Below, piece by piece: positions 10,307 to 18,624 of a DNA stretch of 64,000 nucleotides. This stretch comes from Chlorobium sp. N1 (GTDB lineage: Bacteria > Bacteroidota > Chlorobiia > Chlorobiales > Chlorobiaceae). The stretch is from NCBI RefSeq assembly GCF_004332115.1, contig NZ_SJPA01000005.1, forward strand, positions 105,008-169,007, read 5' to 3'. Numbering within the stretch: the first letter of the stretch is position 1; every line of letters begins with the position of its first letter. The position numbers were made by a program, and so were the translations under genes. The notes beneath the pieces are model-generated. The model ran no database searches, was not told the origin of the DNA, and saw only the letters and a program-made list of their open reading frames with translations.

Positions 10307-11040
10307 GATTTATCGTTGCTCCATCGTCTCGAACAGACGAGGAGAGAGAAATAGGGTATGGTACGACCCCTGAGGGCCTCCGTATCGGTAGCAAGGAACT
10401 CCCCCGCCATCCCGATCTTCTCGGCATAGAGGAACGGCTTTCCGTTACGCTCGAGAAACGCAAACACCTCGTCACGCACCGTGGAGAGCTTCATCACCAC
10501 TACCGTATCGTGCATGGCGAGTGCGGAATCAAGCTCGTCAAGCGACTCTATCTGGGCAAGCACGGCAACGCTGTCGTCATGCAGGGAGAGGGGCAGGCGG
10601 GCTGCCGAACCGGCGGCTATGAACGCCGGAATTCCTGGGGTCATCGAACAATCGAGCCCGTCGGCAAGGGCGCGCTCCACGATGGCCGAGGCGGTGCTGT
10701 AGAACCCTCCGTCCCCGACGCTGACGACCGTGACGTCGAGGCCCTCTGCGACAGCCGCCCTCATGGAGGCGTACGCTTCGTCATAGCACTCTTCAGCCGC
10801 TCCCCTCGAGCGCGACATGGGGACATATATGCCGCGGAGGCGAGAAGCGTCAAGATCGCACTTCATGAGTATATCGTAGGCAATGCCGATAACCACGCCT
10901 GAAGCGTCAACCGTACCGGGATAGTAGACGAGGTCAGCTTCGCGGAGCTGGCGGAGGGCTTTCACGGTAATGAGCTCCGGGTCTCCGGGTCCGAGGGAGA
11001 CGCTCGTGATGCGGCCCCTTTTCTGTATTGTGTCGCTCAT
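10303..11040 (-). CDS. cbiL: Cobalt-precorrin-2 C20-methyltransferase
   Basis: The protein (245 residues) has tetrapyrrole-methylase motifs: VSLGPGDPELITVKA at the start, VVSVGDGGFYSTA in the middle and MTPGIPAFIAA. The segment YYPGTVD and the overall length match CbiL/CobI. It adds the C20 methyl group to cobalt-precorrin-2. The start was placed at 11040 because this ATG overlaps the cbiK stop as ATGA; a longer open frame upstream (to 11205) runs inside cbiK and looks unlike protein. Both ends overlap neighbours by 4 bp, so translation is probably coupled. Confidence 0.92.
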   Translation of the reverse strand: MSDTIQKRGRITSVSLGPGDPELITVKALRQLREADLVYYPGTVDASGVVIGIAYDILMKCDLDASRLRGIYVPMSRSRGAAEECYDEAYASMRAAVAEGLDVTVVSVGDGGFYSTASAIVERALADGLDCSMTPGIPAFIAAGSAARLPLSLHDDSVAVLAQIESLDELDSALAMHDTVVVMKLSTVRDEVFAFLERNGKPFLYAEKIGMAGEFLATDTEALRGRTIPYFSLLVCSRRWSNDKS

Positions 11041-11990
11041 GGATGCGGGTTGTTCTCTACTGGTTCCGAAACGAGGTCGATGCCGTTGTCGGTCGCCGTT
11101 TCCAGGATCCTTTTGGCAAAGATCGATGCAAACCGGTCGTCGGCGCCAAGACCCTCCATACGGGTTTCGACCCGGTATCCGGCAGCCTCGAACGCACCTT
11201 TCCATGAATCGGGACCATCGTCGGCGATATCGTTGTGAGCATGGTCGCCGGCTGTGATCATGAACGGACGGAGAATGACGTTCCTGCGGCCGGATGAGGC
11301 AAGATCGCCGAGGATATCCTCGATCCCGGGACGCCCCTCGACAACACCGATATGGATGCTGGCATCAGGCCAGGCCTCACGCATTGCCCGGCATGTCTCG
11401 CTGAATGCGCTGGACGAGAAAAAATCGTTGCCGTGCGCAACGTAGACCATAGCGGCATCCTTCTGCTTCGAACGCTCGATATCCTCACCGAACAGAGCGA
11501 CCACCTCCTCGATATCATCACTGTAATCGTGCTCGATGCCCCAGGTGCCGAGCGCAGGACGGGAGAGGACGACCTTCTCGAAAGGCTGCCAGGCACGCTT
11601 GACCGTCCGTATCGACTGCATGGCCCTGATGTAGGACTTCAGGTCCTCGAACTGCTCGCCATGGTACATGTGGGTAGGCTGGACGATGATGGTCCTGTAG
11701 TTGGCGTCCTGAAGGTTGCCGATGGCGCCGAGAAGCCCCTGTATGTTGAGAAATTCTTCTGTAACGCCTTCGGCTATCCACTTCTCGGGCTTCCGCCGCC
11801 TGACCCGCCAGGTGTTGCGGACCATGTTCGAGGTGAAGCATATCCTGGTCTCCACACCGGGGATCTCCGCCATGATCCGCTGCTTGATGTTGTCGAGCGA
11901 TGGAAGAGCCGACGGATAGGTGGTCCCGAAATGGGCGATCAGTATCGCTTTCTTGTTAATCTGGCGGCGTTTCTTGTGATGTTTCTCCAT
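11037..11990 (-). CDS. cbiK: Anaerobic cobaltochelatase (sirohydrochlorin)
   Basis: The 317-residue protein starts with a basic stretch and then AILIAHFGTTYPSA, the family N-terminus. Candidate metal-binding catalytic residues are His186 (AHGND), Glu218 (VVEGRPG) and His250/His252 (AGDHAHND), matching the His/Glu/His site known from enterobacterial CbiK. It inserts Co2+ into sirohydrochlorin and commits the pathway to cobalamin by the early-cobalt route. There is no obvious export signal, unlike the periplasmic CbiK of sulfate reducers. The gene lies 8 bp downstream of cobA. No precorrin-2 dehydrogenase gene is seen in this window. Confidence 0.92.
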   Translation of the reverse strand: MEKHHKKRRQINKKAILIAHFGTTYPSALPSLDNIKQRIMAEIPGVETRICFTSNMVRNTWRVRRRKPEKWIAEGVTEEFLNIQGLLGAIGNLQDANYRTIIVQPTHMYHGEQFEDLKSYIRAMQSIRTVKRAWQPFEKVVLSRPALGTWGIEHDYSDDIEEVVALFGEDIERSKQKDAAMVYVAHGNDFFSSSAFSETCRAMREAWPDASIHIGVVEGRPGIEDILGDLASSGRRNVILRPFMITAGDHAHNDIADDGPDSWKGAFEAAGYRVETRMEGLGADDRFASIFAKRILETATDNGIDLVSEPVENNPHP

Positions 11991-11998
11991 ATGGATTG

Positions 11999-12781
11999 TC
12001 AGCTGAAAGGTGGATTGGCGGCATGGCCCGCGTCCGGATATTCCGGGCGTGCATATTCGCCGATGATGAATACGACGGGAAGTTTGAGGGGGCGCTCCTT
12101 CAGCAGGCCGGCGATGGTCGAGAGGGTTCCGTAGACAAGCTCCTGGTCGGGCCGCGAAACACGCGATACGGCGCAGACCCCAAGCGAGTCGGGCAGACCC
12201 GAGGCTTTCATGCGTGCCAGGATCGGCATCAGGGTATCAAGCCCCATATACATCACCAGTGGCGTACCCGCCTTCATCAGCTCGATGAAGGCCTGGAAAT
12301 GGGCACTGGAATGGCTGGCGGTGTGGCCGGTGCAGAATATGGCGGCGGTATTGCGGTAACGCTCCGTCAGGGGGATGGAAAACAGGTCTGCTGCGGCAAT
12401 GCCTGCAGTGATGCCGGGAACGACCTCATAAGGAATGCCCGCTTCCGACAATGCGCGAACCTCTTCGATGCCGCGCCCGAACATGAAGGGGTCGCCGGCC
12501 TTGAGCCGGACCACCGAACGGCCGGCCGAGGCATGTTCGACAAGCAAGTCGTTGATACGCTCCTGACGCCGGGTCTGGTTCTGCCCGTCAGCAAGACGCT
12601 TGCCGACATTGACAAGTTCGGCATTGGAGCCGGCAAGCGCCAGGATTTCTTCCGTGACGAGCGCATCATGAAGGACGACATCGGCTACGCGAAGTACATC
12701 TGCGGCACGTACGGTCAGCAACGAGGGATCACCCGGTCCGGCTCCCGCGATGAATACCGTTCCTTTAGAGGGATGCGTCAT
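11999..12781 (-). CDS. cobA: Uroporphyrinogen-III C-methyltransferase (SUMT)
   Basis: This 260-residue enzyme shows the SUMT motif series VFIAGAGPGDPSLLTVRA, DALVTEEIL, VNVGKR, VVRLKAGDPFMFGRG and VVPGITAGIAAA (each 20 residues or fewer). It makes precorrin-2 by two methylations of uroporphyrinogen III at C2 and C7, the branch point toward siroheme and cobalamin. The start at 12781 has a clear AAGGAG just upstream; a longer in-frame ATG at 12817 lacks a site. The gene follows nrdG by 48 bp in the same operon. It is the single-function form without CysG or HemD domains. Confidence 0.93.
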   Translation of the reverse strand: MTHPSKGTVFIAGAGPGDPSLLTVRAADVLRVADVVLHDALVTEEILALAGSNAELVNVGKRLADGQNQTRRQERINDLLVEHASAGRSVVRLKAGDPFMFGRGIEEVRALSEAGIPYEVVPGITAGIAAADLFSIPLTERYRNTAAIFCTGHTASHSSAHFQAFIELMKAGTPLVMYMGLDTLMPILARMKASGLPDSLGVCAVSRVSRPDQELVYGTLSTIAGLLKERPLKLPVVFIIGEYARPEYPDAGHAANPPFS

Positions 12782-12829
12782 AATCTCCTTGTCAAGCGAT
12801 CTTTCCTGAAAAATCATAACAACGGGCTT

Positions 12830-13510
12830 TCATATCTCCGACAGGGCCGGCATTGCCGAATCGAAAGGCCCTGCCTCCAGTTCCCCCAGGGTCTTCCCCG
12901 CCCGGTACCGCTGCAACGTCAGCGCAGGACCGAACGTCTCCGTGAGCTCAACGACATCCTCCTTCGTATGCAGACCCTTCACCACTGTGCAGCGCAAACG
13001 GTGGCTGACGCCCGAGCGGCGCAGGAGCAACAGCGAATCCCGTATCCTGCCGAGGAGCTCCGGCGGGCAGTCGATTCCCGTCAGCCGGGAGTAGGCCTCC
13101 GGCTCGAGCGGCGCCTTGACGTCCATCGCCACTTCGTCGACGAGCCCCTCCCCGATGAGCCGCCCGAGCATCTCCGGGCGGCTCCCGTTGGTGTCGAGCT
13201 TCACCTTGAGCCCGAGCTTCTTCAGGGCGCGAAGGGCATCCGGGAGGGAGTCGTGTATGGTCGGCTCTCCGCCCGTCACCACCACCCCGCCGAGCAGATT
13301 GCGGTTCTGCGCGATGCGCTCAAGCGCCTCCTCGAAGGGAATCAGCGGAGGGGCCCCGAACTCCTTGGGAAGCACGAGCTCGGGGTTGTGGCAGAAGGGG
13401 CAGCGGAAGTTGCAGCCCGAAGTATAGACGACCGCCGCGACACGGCCGGGCCAGTCGACGAGGCTCTGCGGCAGGAACCCTCCCACCGGCAGCGACACAG
13501 GGCCGCTCAC
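12830..13510 (-). CDS. nrdG: Anaerobic ribonucleotide reductase activating protein (radical SAM)
   Basis: The 226-residue radical-SAM activase has Cys33, Cys37 and Cys40 in CNFRCPFC, the [4Fe-4S] site, followed by VVTGGEPT and VKLDTNG segments that bind SAM. It generates the glycyl radical on NrdD. The start is a GTG at 13510 that overlaps the nrdD stop as GTGA, with a good GGAGG 7 bp upstream; the longer frame reaching 13669 runs inside nrdD. The size and N-terminus (FLPQSLVDWPG) match the NrdG variant found with ATP-cone NrdD proteins. Confidence 0.92.
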   Translation of the reverse strand: MSGPVSLPVGGFLPQSLVDWPGRVAAVVYTSGCNFRCPFCHNPELVLPKEFGAPPLIPFEEALERIAQNRNLLGGVVVTGGEPTIHDSLPDALRALKKLGLKVKLDTNGSRPEMLGRLIGEGLVDEVAMDVKAPLEPEAYSRLTGIDCPPELLGRIRDSLLLLRRSGVSHRLRCTVVKGLHTKEDVVELTETFGPALTLQRYRAGKTLGELEAGPFDSAMPALSEI

Positions 13511-15663
13511 GAATCCGCCTCCACGCCCTTCGCGGCGGAGGCCATGCTGAAGAGCTTCCGGTCGGCGTATTCGCTCTGCTTTCCGCCGTTCCACTGCTCT
13601 ACGGGCCTGAGGTAACCCACGATGCGCGTGTAGACGATGCAGCGCTGCTCGACGCCCGATGCGGCACACTCGGGACAGAACTCGTGCTCGCCCGAGCGGT
13701 AGCCGTGCGAAGGGCAGATGCTGAAGGTCGGCGAGAGCGTGATGTAGGGCAGGGTGAAGTTCGCCGTCACCGTCCGGACGAGCTGCTTGACCGACTCGGC
13801 GGGGATTTCGCTTTCACCGACGAAGGCGTGGAAGACCGTGCCTCCCGTGTAGCGCGACTGGAGGTCGTCCTGCAGGCGGAGCGCCTCGAAGAGGTCGTCG
13901 GTATGGCCGACGGGCAGCTGGGTCGAGTTGGTGTAGTAGGGCTCGGCTCCGCCCTCGACGGCCGCTTCGTTGGCCGTAATGAGATCCGGATGCAGCTTCT
14001 TGTCGATGCGGGCGAGGCGATAGGCCGTGCTCTCGGCCGGCGTGGCCTCGAGGTTGTAGATGTGGCCAGTCTCCTCCTGGAAGGCTTCGAGCTTCGAGCG
14101 CATGAAGTCCATCACCCTGAGGGCGAAAGCGCGGCCCTCCTCGTCGGCGATGGTGCAGCCGAGGAAGTTGAGGCAGCACTCGTTCATGCCGGTGATGCCG
14201 ATCGTCGAGAAGTGGTTGTCCCAGTAGCGGCCGTTCTTCTCATAAAGATGGCGGAGGTAGAACTTCGAGTAGGGATAGAGCCCTTCGGCGGTGAGCCGCT
14301 CGATCACCTTGCGCTTGATCTCGAGGCTCTCCCTGGCAAGCTCCATCGTGTGCCCGAGCCGCTGGTAGAGCTCCTCCTCGCTGCGGGACTCGTAGCCGAT
14401 GCGCGGCATGTTCATGGTGACCACGCCGACCGAACCGGTAAGCGGGTTCGAACCGAACAGCCCTCCCACCTTCTTCTGCAGCTCACGCTTGTCGAGCCGC
14501 AGCCGGCAGCACATGCTGCGCACGTCGTCGGGGCTCAGGGAGGAGTTGACGAAGTTGGAGAAGTAGGGGATGCCGTAGCGCGCGGCCATCTCCCAGATGC
14601 CAAGGTAGACCGGGTTGTCCCAGTCGAAGTCGGGAGTGATGTTATAGGTGGGGATCGGGAATGAGAAGACGGCGCCGCTCGCGTCTCCCGCGGTCATCAC
14701 ATCGGCGAAGGCGCGGTTGAAGAGGTCCATCTCCTGCTGGAACTCGCCGTAGCTCTCCTCCATCGCCTCGCCGCCGATCATGACCGGCATGTCGCGGTGG
14801 GTGGAGGGGACGGTGAGGTCGAGCGTCACGTTGGTGAACGGGGTCTGGAATCCAACTCTCGTCGGCACGTTCATGTTGAAGAAGAACTCCTGCAGGCACT
14901 GGCGCACCCCGTCGTAGTCGAGCTTGTCGTAGCGGATGAACGGGGCGAGCAGGGTGTCGAAGTTCGAGAATGCCTGGGCGCCGGCAGCCTCGCCCTGCAT
15001 GGTGTAGAAGAAGTTGACGATCTGGCCGAGCGCCGAGCGGAGATGGCGCGTGGGCTTGCTCGCCGCATGGCCGGAGACGCCGGTGAAGCCGCTGCGGAGC
15101 AGATCCTCGAGGTCCCAGCCGACGCAGTAGACGCTGAGGAACCCGAGATCGTGCACATGCATCGTGCCGGAAGTGTGCGCCTCGCTGATCTCCGGCGGAT
15201 AGATCCGGTTCAGCCAGTACTGGGAACTGACGATGGTGGAGATGTGCTGGTTGAGCCCCTGCAGCGACCAGCTCGAGTTGGCGCTCTCCTTGATCCTCCA
15301 GTCCTCGAGGTTCAGGTACTGGTCTACGAGATCGACGTTGCTGAAGATCTCCCTGGCGTCGCGGAGGGTGCGGTGCTGGTGGCGATAGATGATGTAGGCC
15401 TTGGCGGCTTCGAACTCCCCTGCCCTGAAGAGCGCCTTCTCGACCTGGTCCTGCACCCCTTCGACCGTCGGCTCGCTGTCGCCGGCAAGCTCGTGCAGAC
15501 AGGCCAGGACGTCGCCCGAGAGTTTTTCGGCCTTCTGCCGGTCGGGCCTGCCGACGGCACGCAGCGAGCGGAAGATGGCGTAGGTGATTTTCTTCTGATC
15601 GAACGGGGCTTTCGTCCCGTCGCGTTTGATGATGGCGTTGAACGCCACGTCGATGTTTCCCAT
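13507..15663 (-). CDS. nrdD: Class III anaerobic ribonucleoside-triphosphate reductase
   Basis: The 718-residue enzyme reduces ribonucleotides without oxygen or vitamin B12. The N-terminal about 95 residues form an ATP-cone (IIKRDGTKAPFDQKKI), which senses ATP/dATP. The C-terminus has the glycyl-radical loop RIVGYLRPVEQWNGGK with Gly about 683, and the cysteine-rich zinc region CPSH...CPEC about 635-655. The ATG at 15663 is preceded by GGGA; an upstream in-frame ATG at 15717 would add 18 atypical residues. It is the first gene after a cobalamin riboswitch and leads the cobalamin operon. B12 repression of a B12-independent reductase is a known logic where a class II enzyme also exists. Confidence 0.94.
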   Translation of the reverse strand: MGNIDVAFNAIIKRDGTKAPFDQKKITYAIFRSLRAVGRPDRQKAEKLSGDVLACLHELAGDSEPTVEGVQDQVEKALFRAGEFEAAKAYIIYRHQHRTLRDAREIFSNVDLVDQYLNLEDWRIKESANSSWSLQGLNQHISTIVSSQYWLNRIYPPEISEAHTSGTMHVHDLGFLSVYCVGWDLEDLLRSGFTGVSGHAASKPTRHLRSALGQIVNFFYTMQGEAAGAQAFSNFDTLLAPFIRYDKLDYDGVRQCLQEFFFNMNVPTRVGFQTPFTNVTLDLTVPSTHRDMPVMIGGEAMEESYGEFQQEMDLFNRAFADVMTAGDASGAVFSFPIPTYNITPDFDWDNPVYLGIWEMAARYGIPYFSNFVNSSLSPDDVRSMCCRLRLDKRELQKKVGGLFGSNPLTGSVGVVTMNMPRIGYESRSEEELYQRLGHTMELARESLEIKRKVIERLTAEGLYPYSKFYLRHLYEKNGRYWDNHFSTIGITGMNECCLNFLGCTIADEEGRAFALRVMDFMRSKLEAFQEETGHIYNLEATPAESTAYRLARIDKKLHPDLITANEAAVEGGAEPYYTNSTQLPVGHTDDLFEALRLQDDLQSRYTGGTVFHAFVGESEIPAESVKQLVRTVTANFTLPYITLSPTFSICPSHGYRSGEHEFCPECAASGVEQRCIVYTRIVGYLRPVEQWNGGKQSEYADRKLFSMASAAKGVEADS

Positions 15664-15794
15664 TGTTCCCGATGGTTTGGTGTTGTGGAATCGGGCGGAT
15701 GGAAAACGATGCGGCAACGTCAGGACACCGTAGTGCCTGCTGGAGGAAGAAGACGCGCCGGACCATACGCCGTAGTCCGATCTACTATTGCGAA

Positions 15795-15977
15795 TGCATC
15801 CTGGCAGGTCTCCTGACTTTGGCGGCCCATAACTCGCCGTGCCTTCCCACAGCTGTCCTGGCGGACAGCCGCAGTGGCACGCCGAACGTCTCGGCGAACC
15901 GCGCTACAGTTGCGGGTACAGTGTACGAATTGCGCGTACTTCCCTATTCTCCGGCTTTCATGCCGGCACCAGATGCA
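15795..15977 (-). promoter_or_regulatory. Cobalamin riboswitch A, upstream of nrdD operon
   Basis: On the minus strand the conserved parts appear in order: AATAGGGAA, CCCGCAACTGTA, the B12 box GCCACTG, GGGAAGG, and GTCAGGAGACCTGCC. The first helix is closed by TGCATC/GATGCA at the two ends. This is the consensus of the adenosylcobalamin aptamer. About 130 nt separate it from the nrdD start. I see no clear U-tailed terminator in that stretch, so control could be translational or use a weaker platform. It should lower nrdDG and cobalamin gene expression when B12 is plentiful. Confidence 0.93.
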
Positions 15978-16074
15978 TAAGAAAGAACAGAATCTCTTTT
16001 CTGGAGATAATGAATTTCCACGCAGAAACCAAGTGATTTCCATTCCCGCCCGGAAGGGAAATCACCCTTCCGGG

Positions 16075-17157
16075 TCAGACGCCCGCGAGGGCGCCTCGAC
16101 CCTGGTACTGGCGCATGGCCTCGAATTTCTCGAGTGCCGCGCCCGTTTCGAGAGCCTCCCTCGCCATGTCGGCACCATGGCGGTAGGTCGAGGCAATGCC
16201 GGAGGCGTAGAGCGCTGCGGCCGCGTTCATGCTGAAGAAATCGGCCGGCGCACCGCCGAGCCGCCCTTCCAGGACATCCATGACCACCGCGGCGTTTTCG
16301 GCCGCGCTCGAGCGGCTTGCGATCGCCTCGAACGGCCGGGTTTTCAGCCCGAAATCCTCAGGGGTGACTTCATGCACGCTGATCGAGCCGTGACGCAGCT
16401 CGACCACCCGTGTCGGCCCTGAGAGCGAATATTCATCGATGCCGTATTCGGGATCATGCCCCCGGGCCGTGCCGTAGGGAGAGAGCGCCCTCTCCATGCC
16501 TATTTCAGCCAGGATTTCAACCATCTGCAGCGACACTTCCGGCGAATAGGCCCCGATGACCGCACAGTTGTTCCGGGAACAGGGGCGGGTGAGGGGCCCG
16601 AGGATATTGAACGCCGAGGTGAAGCGCATGCTTCGGATGAGCCGCGCCCAGCCCGATTTCAGGAAGGCCTCTCCCGGCAGGTAGCATATGCCGGCATGCT
16701 GCAGGCTCATGGCGGCCCGCTCCAGCGGGTGGTCGAGATCGATGCCCAGCGACTCGAAAATATCGGAAGCACCCGATACGCCGGTCACGAGCCGGGCCCC
16801 CTTTTTGGCGACCGGAAGACCGCACGCGGCCGCAATGAGGGCGGCAGGGCTGGAGCAGTTCAGCGTTTTCAGCCGGTCGGAACCGGTGCCGACGATGTCG
16901 CATACCGGGCCCTCGAGATCAACCTCGATTTTCGCCGTATCGTACCGGTCGAGCGCGTCCCAGGCGCCGGACAGCTCGGCACTCGTCGGGTTGCGCATCA
17001 GGTGGGCCGAGAGGAATGCCCCCTGCTGAAGCTCCGGCTGCAGGTCGAGGATCACCTGCCGGTAGGCTTCGCATGCCTCCTCACGCGTCATGGTATGGCC
17101 CGCGGCAATCGCCGTGACCAATCCTCCGAACTTCCGCAGTTCCTGTTCATTCTGCAC
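16075..17157 (-). CDS. TrpD-like (anthranilate phosphoribosyltransferase family) protein, B12-regulated
   Basis: About 360 residues align in outline with anthranilate phosphoribosyltransferase: an N-terminal helical domain (LRKFGGLVTAIAAGHTMTREEA), a glycine loop GTGSD (90-94, usually GTGGD), LNCSSPAALIAAA (99-111), KKGAR (118-122, usually KHGNR), and SGASDIFESLGI. Loss of the KHGN asparagine and histidine suggests a changed substrate or loss of PRPP use, as in TrpD2/YbiB-type proteins. The start is uncertain: GTG at 17157 has GGGAG 8 bp upstream and fits the family length, while a GTG at 17232 would add 25 residues. It follows the dehydrogenase gene and shares cobalamin riboswitch B, so a role in cobamide metabolism is inferred rather than tryptophan synthesis. 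Confidence 0.75.
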   Translation of the reverse strand: MQNEQELRKFGGLVTAIAAGHTMTREEACEAYRQVILDLQPELQQGAFLSAHLMRNPTSAELSGAWDALDRYDTAKIEVDLEGPVCDIVGTGSDRLKTLNCSSPAALIAAACGLPVAKKGARLVTGVSGASDIFESLGIDLDHPLERAAMSLQHAGICYLPGEAFLKSGWARLIRSMRFTSAFNILGPLTRPCSRNNCAVIGAYSPEVSLQMVEILAEIGMERALSPYGTARGHDPEYGIDEYSLSGPTRVVELRHGSISVHEVTPEDFGLKTRPFEAIASRSSAAENAAVVMDVLEGRLGGAPADFFSMNAAAALYASGIASTYRHGADMAREALETGAALEKFEAMRQYQGRGALAGV

Positions 17158-17249
17158 AGCTGTTTCTCCCTTTTCTTTTGCACCGGAGCCCCAAACGCCG
17201 CTCCGGAATGGTTGCATAACGTTGATATCCACTCTCCGGCGGAGATGCC

Positions 17250-18221
17250 TCAGGCGACGACCAGCCGGAACCCTTTCCCTGCAAGCACCCTCTCCATTGC
17301 CGAAGGCACCTCGTCGAGCGCTATCGTGCGCTCTATCAGGAAGCGGAGGTCATCGCCGGACTTCGAGAGAAGCCGCAGCGCCTCCCGCATGTCCTCGGCG
17401 GTACATCCGTAAGAACCGACGAAGAGAAGTTCGCGATAGTGGAGTTCGTCGATGAGGCGGTGCATATCTCCGGCCGCGCCCCCGAGACCGCTGAACAGGC
17501 AGAACCTTCCGCCCGGCTTAAGCCGCCCGACACCAGCCATGAAGGCATCGGGCGATGAGGTTGCGTTGAGTGCGACGTCGACCTGCCCGGCATCCGCGCC
17601 GGAATGATCTTCTACCGAGATGCCCCGCCGCAGCCTTAACCCACGGCCCCGATGGAGCTTTTCTTTATCGGGATCGATCATCCCCACCCGGGCGCCACGC
17701 TCGGCACAGGCGAGCCCAAGCAGGTGCCCCAGGGTGCCGCCCCCATAGATCAGCACCCTTTCGCCCGAGGCGATGGCGGCCTGCCGGACGGCGTGCACCG
17801 CGCAGGCGAGCGGCTCGGCAAGCGCTGCCGTCGAAGCCGGGAGTCCGTCCGGAACAGCGACGAGGCTCGTGCGGGGAACCGCCATGAACCCGGCGAATCC
17901 GCCGTCGCGGTGGAACCCGGTTATGCGCATTTCCCTGCAGAGATTCTGCCTCCCCTGCCGGCAGGCGCTGCAGTTTCCGCAGGCCGTTCCCGGCCATACC
18001 GCGTAAAGCCGTCCAGGATCTTCCCGGAGAGACCCGACGACTTCATGGCCGAGGATACGGGGCAGCACCAGGTCCCGATGGCCACTAGCCCACATCTTCG
18101 CATCGGTCCTGCAGATGGCGGCAGCCGCAACCCGCATGAGCACTTCGCCCTCGCCCGGAACCGGTAGCGGACGATCGAGCAGAGAGAAGGATTTCACCCC
18201 ATTGAGCACGAGCGCTTTCAT
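17250..18221 (-). CDS. Zinc-type medium-chain dehydrogenase (MDR/alcohol dehydrogenase family), B12-regulated
   Basis: The 323-residue protein starts MKALVLNG, typical of the MDR family. It has an N-terminal GroES-like catalytic domain with GHEVVG and a structural-zinc-like cysteine cluster CGNCSACRQGRQNLC (about 80-95), then a Rossmann domain with VLIYGGGTLGHLLG (about 150) for NAD(P). Catalytic zinc ligands appear as Cys (AICRTD) and His (GHE). The substrate is unknown. Starts at 18251 and 18275 are possible, but 18275 lies inside the terminator-like hairpin. It is the first gene after cobalamin riboswitch B and pairs with the TrpD-like gene 92 bp downstream. Confidence 0.82.
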   Translation of the reverse strand: MKALVLNGVKSFSLLDRPLPVPGEGEVLMRVAAAAICRTDAKMWASGHRDLVLPRILGHEVVGSLREDPGRLYAVWPGTACGNCSACRQGRQNLCREMRITGFHRDGGFAGFMAVPRTSLVAVPDGLPASTAALAEPLACAVHAVRQAAIASGERVLIYGGGTLGHLLGLACAERGARVGMIDPDKEKLHRGRGLRLRRGISVEDHSGADAGQVDVALNATSSPDAFMAGVGRLKPGGRFCLFSGLGGAAGDMHRLIDELHYRELLFVGSYGCTAEDMREALRLLSKSGDDLRFLIERTIALDEVPSAMERVLAGKGFRLVVA

Positions 18222-18272
18222 TCCTGCTGGATTTTTCAGTTTCAGAAGCATGGATACCGTCCGTCCGAAATG

Positions 18273-18323
18273 CAAAAAGGACTTCGTCCCACCTTTTTTT
18301 GAAAGATGGGGCGAAGCCCTTTT
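18273..18323 (-). terminator. Intrinsic terminator hairpin, likely expression platform of riboswitch B
   Basis: On the minus strand AAAGGGCTTCGCCCCATC pairs with GGTGGGACGAAGTCCTTT (18-bp stem, one mismatch and two G-U pairs), with a short A-rich loop, followed by TTTTT. It lies between the aptamer (ending about 18381) and the dehydrogenase start (18221). This is where a transcription-terminating platform is expected. Confidence 0.75.
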
Positions 18324-18380
18324 CCATCGGGATTCTCCCAGGGATATCCTGTTGCGGACACCCCGATATGTAACGTACCC

Positions 18381-18545
18381 TCACAGCAGGTCTTCTGGCT
18401 CCCGGATCACTCCTCCCCTGCAGGCCTTCCCGCTCCGGTTTGCCGGAACAGTGACCATCCCCGAAGGGATCACGTGCAGGTTCAGTCCCCGGTTACAGCG
18501 GCGGGACCGCCACGGATTCGAACCGTGTTCCTGGATGCTGCGATA
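18381..18545 (-). promoter_or_regulatory. Cobalamin riboswitch B, upstream of dehydrogenase/TrpD-like genes
   Basis: Minus-strand elements in order are GGAACACGGTTCGAATCCGTG, CGCCGCTGTAA, the box GTCACTG, CGGGAAGGC and GAGCCAGAAGACCTGC (each 21 bases or fewer when split at the loop). The closing helix is CGCAGCA/TGCTGTG. This is a clear cobalamin aptamer. A separate inverted repeat AGGCACT...AGTGCCT at 18551-18581 stands just upstream and may be an end-of-transcript hairpin of the preceding unit or part of the promoter region. A strong terminator follows at 18273-18323. Confidence 0.92.
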
Positions 18546-18624
18546 TACACAGGCACTTCTGCAGTACAAGAGAGAGTGCCTCGAGGATTGAATATACGAG
18601 AACAGATGACGCCAGTCAATCCTT

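Noticed and set aside
10303..11205. Longer start for cbiL at 11205
   Set aside because: The extra 55 residues are Arg/Pro-rich, lie inside cbiK, and the ATG at 11040 overlaps the cbiK stop as in the rest of the operon.
18505..18530. tRNA-like T-arm sequence (GGTTCGAATCC on the minus strand)
   Set aside because: It lies within cobalamin riboswitch B, which has the full set of conserved elements; no acceptor stem or anticodon arm can be built around it.
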